From: Chloroflexota bacterium
GTDB lineage: Bacteria > Chloroflexota > Limnocylindria > Limnocylindrales > CSP1-4
Assembly (NCBI GenBank): GCA_003158495.1
Contig: PMJT01000242.1
Coordinates: 2,243 to 42,727 of the forward strand
DNA length: 40,485 bases
Direction of reading: 5' to 3'
The notes beneath the pieces were generated by a model. It searched no databases, was not told where the DNA came from, and saw only the letters and a list, made by a program, of their open reading frames with translations. Position 1 is the stretch's first letter. Each line of letters starts with the position of its first letter. The translations under genes and the position numbers were made by a program. Positions 38,915 through 40,485 of this stretch are shown here, one piece after another.

Positions 38915-40216
38915 CTAGCTGGTCCCGTCCGGTCGGGTGCCGAGGGTTACTTGTAGCGTCAGATAGGAGCCCGCCCGGTAGATCCGGACGCTCACAGGCC
39001 GGCCGGGGGCGTATTGGACCAGCACGTCCTGGAGCGGATGGGCCTGGTCGATCGCCTGGTCTTCCACCATCGTGATGATGTCGCCGGTCTTGATGCCGGC
39101 CTTCTCGCCGGCGCTGCCGGGCACGACCGCTTCGACCGAGTTGCCCGATGCGTCCTCGGCATGCACCCAGGCGCCCTGGTCCAGGGGCAGCTTGTACTGA
39201 TCCTTCATGCCTCGATCGATCGTCTCGTAGGCGACGCCGATGAACGGCCGCGACAGCTTCTCGCCGGCGAGGGCCTGCTGCATGATCGGCTTGGCGATGT
39301 CGATCGGGATGGCGAAGCCGATCCCCTGGGCAGTCGAAGCCTCGGCCGTGGTGACGCCCACCACGTGGCCCGTCGCGTCGATCAGCGGCCCGCCGCTGTT
39401 GCCGGGGTTGATCGCGGCGTCCGTCTGGATCAGGCCGTGGAGGTTCGTCGGAGCGTTTGCGGCGACGGTGGCCGTTACCGAGATATCTCGCCCGAGCGCT
39501 GAGACGATGCCGGTGGTCACGCTGTTCGGGTACGGCAGGCCGAGCGGGCTGCCGATGGCGATCGCGAGCTGGCCGACCTGCATCTTTGCCGAGTCCCCGA
39601 TCGGCGCGATGGTCAGGTCCGCCACGGGGTTGACCTTGACGATTGCGAGGTCCGTCAGCGTGTCGAGGCCGTAGGTTGTGCCGGCCAGGCGGCGGTCGTC
39701 GCTGAGGCGGACCGTGATGGTCTTGGCCGCCTCCACGACGTGGCGGTTGGTCAGGATCCAGCCGCGGGCGTCGTAGATGATCCCCGAGCCGACGCTCGAG
39801 TTGCCCGTGGCGTCGAAGGTCACGATCTGGACAACCGCCGGCCCAACCCGGCTGACGGCCGCAATGATGCTGTCGGCGTTCGACTCGATCGTGAGCCTGG
39901 GGCCGGTCGCCGCCGGCACCGGAGTCGCCGGGTCGAGGGCGCCGGAGATGCGCAGGGCGGCGTAGGTTCCACCCGCGCCGATTACCGCCGCGGCCAGCGA
40001 GGTCGCGAGCAGCGCGGCGATGACCCCGCGGCCGTAGCCCCGGCCGGAACCGGCTGGAGCGTCATCCTGCCCGCCGGCACTCGGTTCGAACCAGCGCTCT
40101 GGCGTGGCCTGGTCGGCGTCTCCGGGAACCACCCGGCGCAAGACCGCCTTCCGAGAGTGGCGCTCGTCGGGAAGGGGCTCGAAACGCTGTATGTCTGGGT
40201 AGTTCGGGTCCGACAT
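38915..40216 (-). CDS. HtrA/DegP-type trypsin-like serine protease with PDZ domain
   Basis: The protein has 433 residues from ATG 40216 (ATG 40288 is possible; neither has a strong RBS). A polar N-terminus of ~60 residues precedes one TM helix (GVIAALLATSLAAAVIGAGG). The protease domain has GSGIIYDARGWILTNRHVVE (His), TLTDLAIVKV (Asp) and INPGNSGGPLID (nucleophile Ser), so the triad is intact. A PDZ domain closes the protein (VVPGSAGEKAGIKTGDIITM). It is anchored with the protease outside and should degrade or refold damaged envelope proteins. It is convergent with the folate operon. Confidence 0.95.
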   Translation of the reverse strand: MSDPNYPDIQRFEPLPDERHSRKAVLRRVVPGDADQATPERWFEPSAGGQDDAPAGSGRGYGRGVIAALLATSLAAAVIGAGGTYAALRISGALDPATPVPAATGPRLTIESNADSIIAAVSRVGPAVVQIVTFDATGNSSVGSGIIYDARGWILTNRHVVEAAKTITVRLSDDRRLAGTTYGLDTLTDLAIVKVNPVADLTIAPIGDSAKMQVGQLAIAIGSPLGLPYPNSVTTGIVSALGRDISVTATVAANAPTNLHGLIQTDAAINPGNSGGPLIDATGHVVGVTTAEASTAQGIGFAIPIDIAKPIMQQALAGEKLSRPFIGVAYETIDRGMKDQYKLPLDQGAWVHAEDASGNSVEAVVPGSAGEKAGIKTGDIITMVEDQAIDQAHPLQDVLVQYAPGRPVSVRIYRAGSYLTLQVTLGTRPDGTS

Positions 40217-40368
40217 CTGGTTTGGGCGATCCGGAGTAGGAAGAATGGCCGGCCGCGAAATGCTAGGCACAAAGCTCGATTCGCGCATGGCATCAAAAAG
40301 AAGGCACCTGCCCCCGCGACGATCTCGAAGCTTGTGCCGGACGGCGTTCACGTACCAGAGGGCGGACG

Positions 40369-40485
40369 GTGAAGATTCCGCCACCGAACCGGAAGGCCAC
40401 GGACCCGGCCGGATCAGCTCTCCGGGGAGCGGCCCGGCGCGGCGGTGGGCGAAGAGGGTCTGGGCGCGGCGGTGGGCGAAGAGGG
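40369..40485 (+). CDS. 5' end of an Arg/Gly-rich reading frame (cut by window end)
   Basis: GTG 40369 has GAGGG about 6 nt upstream and stays open for 39 codons to the window edge. It begins VKIPPPNRKATDPAGSALRG and then becomes RRGGGRRGSG repeats. The basic Gly-rich opening would suit an RNA- or DNA-binding protein, but too little is present to name it. It is divergent from the HtrA gene. Confidence 0.5.
   Translation, partial: MKIPPPNRKATDPAGSALRGAARRGGGRRGSGRGGGRRG
40436..40485 (+). repeat. 27-bp tandem direct repeat (almost two copies)
   Basis: The unit GGCGCGGCGGTGGGCGAAGA followed by GGGTCTG (40436-40462) repeats exactly from 40463 to the last base, 23 of 27 positions. Its length is a multiple of three and it encodes an RGGGRRGSG unit. 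It may continue beyond the window. Confidence 0.85.

Overview
The window is a GC-rich bacterial chromosome fragment that codes densely on both strands. The gene content fits a soil or freshwater Chloroflexota of the Limnocylindria/Ellin6529 kind better than an actinomycete. The signs are secreted proteins with long Thr-Pro-rich linkers, a PASTA kinase, DUF5666 and kelch-type surface proteins, zinc-ribbon proteins, and genes apparently transcribed without a leader. No rRNA or ribosomal protein is present, so this placement is an inference. An mshC gene, normally an actinobacterial marker, makes it less secure.

Left part (1-6117). The 3' end of a GH13 amylase gene is followed by a degenerate methyltransferase and a Pro-rich membrane protein. 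An intact tRNA-Glu(UUC) follows at 2106-2182. Directly behind it are the C-terminal remnant of a serine recombinase, a small membrane protein, a broken Trp-rich gene and an intact DUF3494 ice-binding protein, the last three in one minus-strand run. A histidine phosphatase and the 3' half of a tRNA-Gly(UCC) come next. Two tRNA-associated scars make 2183-5712 look like a decayed integrative island.

Middle part (6118-19300). This is a surface-polysaccharide and signalling region: a membrane-GAF-EAL c-di-GMP phosphodiesterase, a CelD/BcsL-type acetyltransferase, a complete MshC-type cysteine ligase, a Wzx-like flippase, a GT2 protein, a truncated GT2 remnant, a tandem GT2-GT2 protein and an RgpF-like protein. 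A 22-23 bp degenerate tandem repeat that looks like a solo IS21-family end lies between the last two.

Right-centre (19389-30183). These are mostly envelope proteins: a lipoprotein, a DoxX protein, a secreted-protein gene broken by frameshifts, membrane proteins, a zinc-ribbon/TM/kelch protein, a PAS hybrid histidine kinase, a pirin remnant and a DUF5666 protein.

Right end (30242-40485). galU sits between a Cys-containing protein and a PASTA-type kinase with a degenerate catalytic segment. Two minus-strand envelope or zinc proteins appear to be leaderless. A tightly coupled folate operon follows: a small four-Cys protein, folC, folP and folB, each joined by a 4-nt overlap. It faces an HtrA-type protease. 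The window ends inside an Arg/Gly-rich reading frame with a 27-bp tandem repeat.

The most notable points are the MshC ligase inside a polysaccharide locus, the ice-binding protein in a tRNA-associated scar, the four-Cys protein coupled to folate synthesis, the atypical PASTA kinase, and a recurring -10 hexamer placed exactly 6 nt before start codons.
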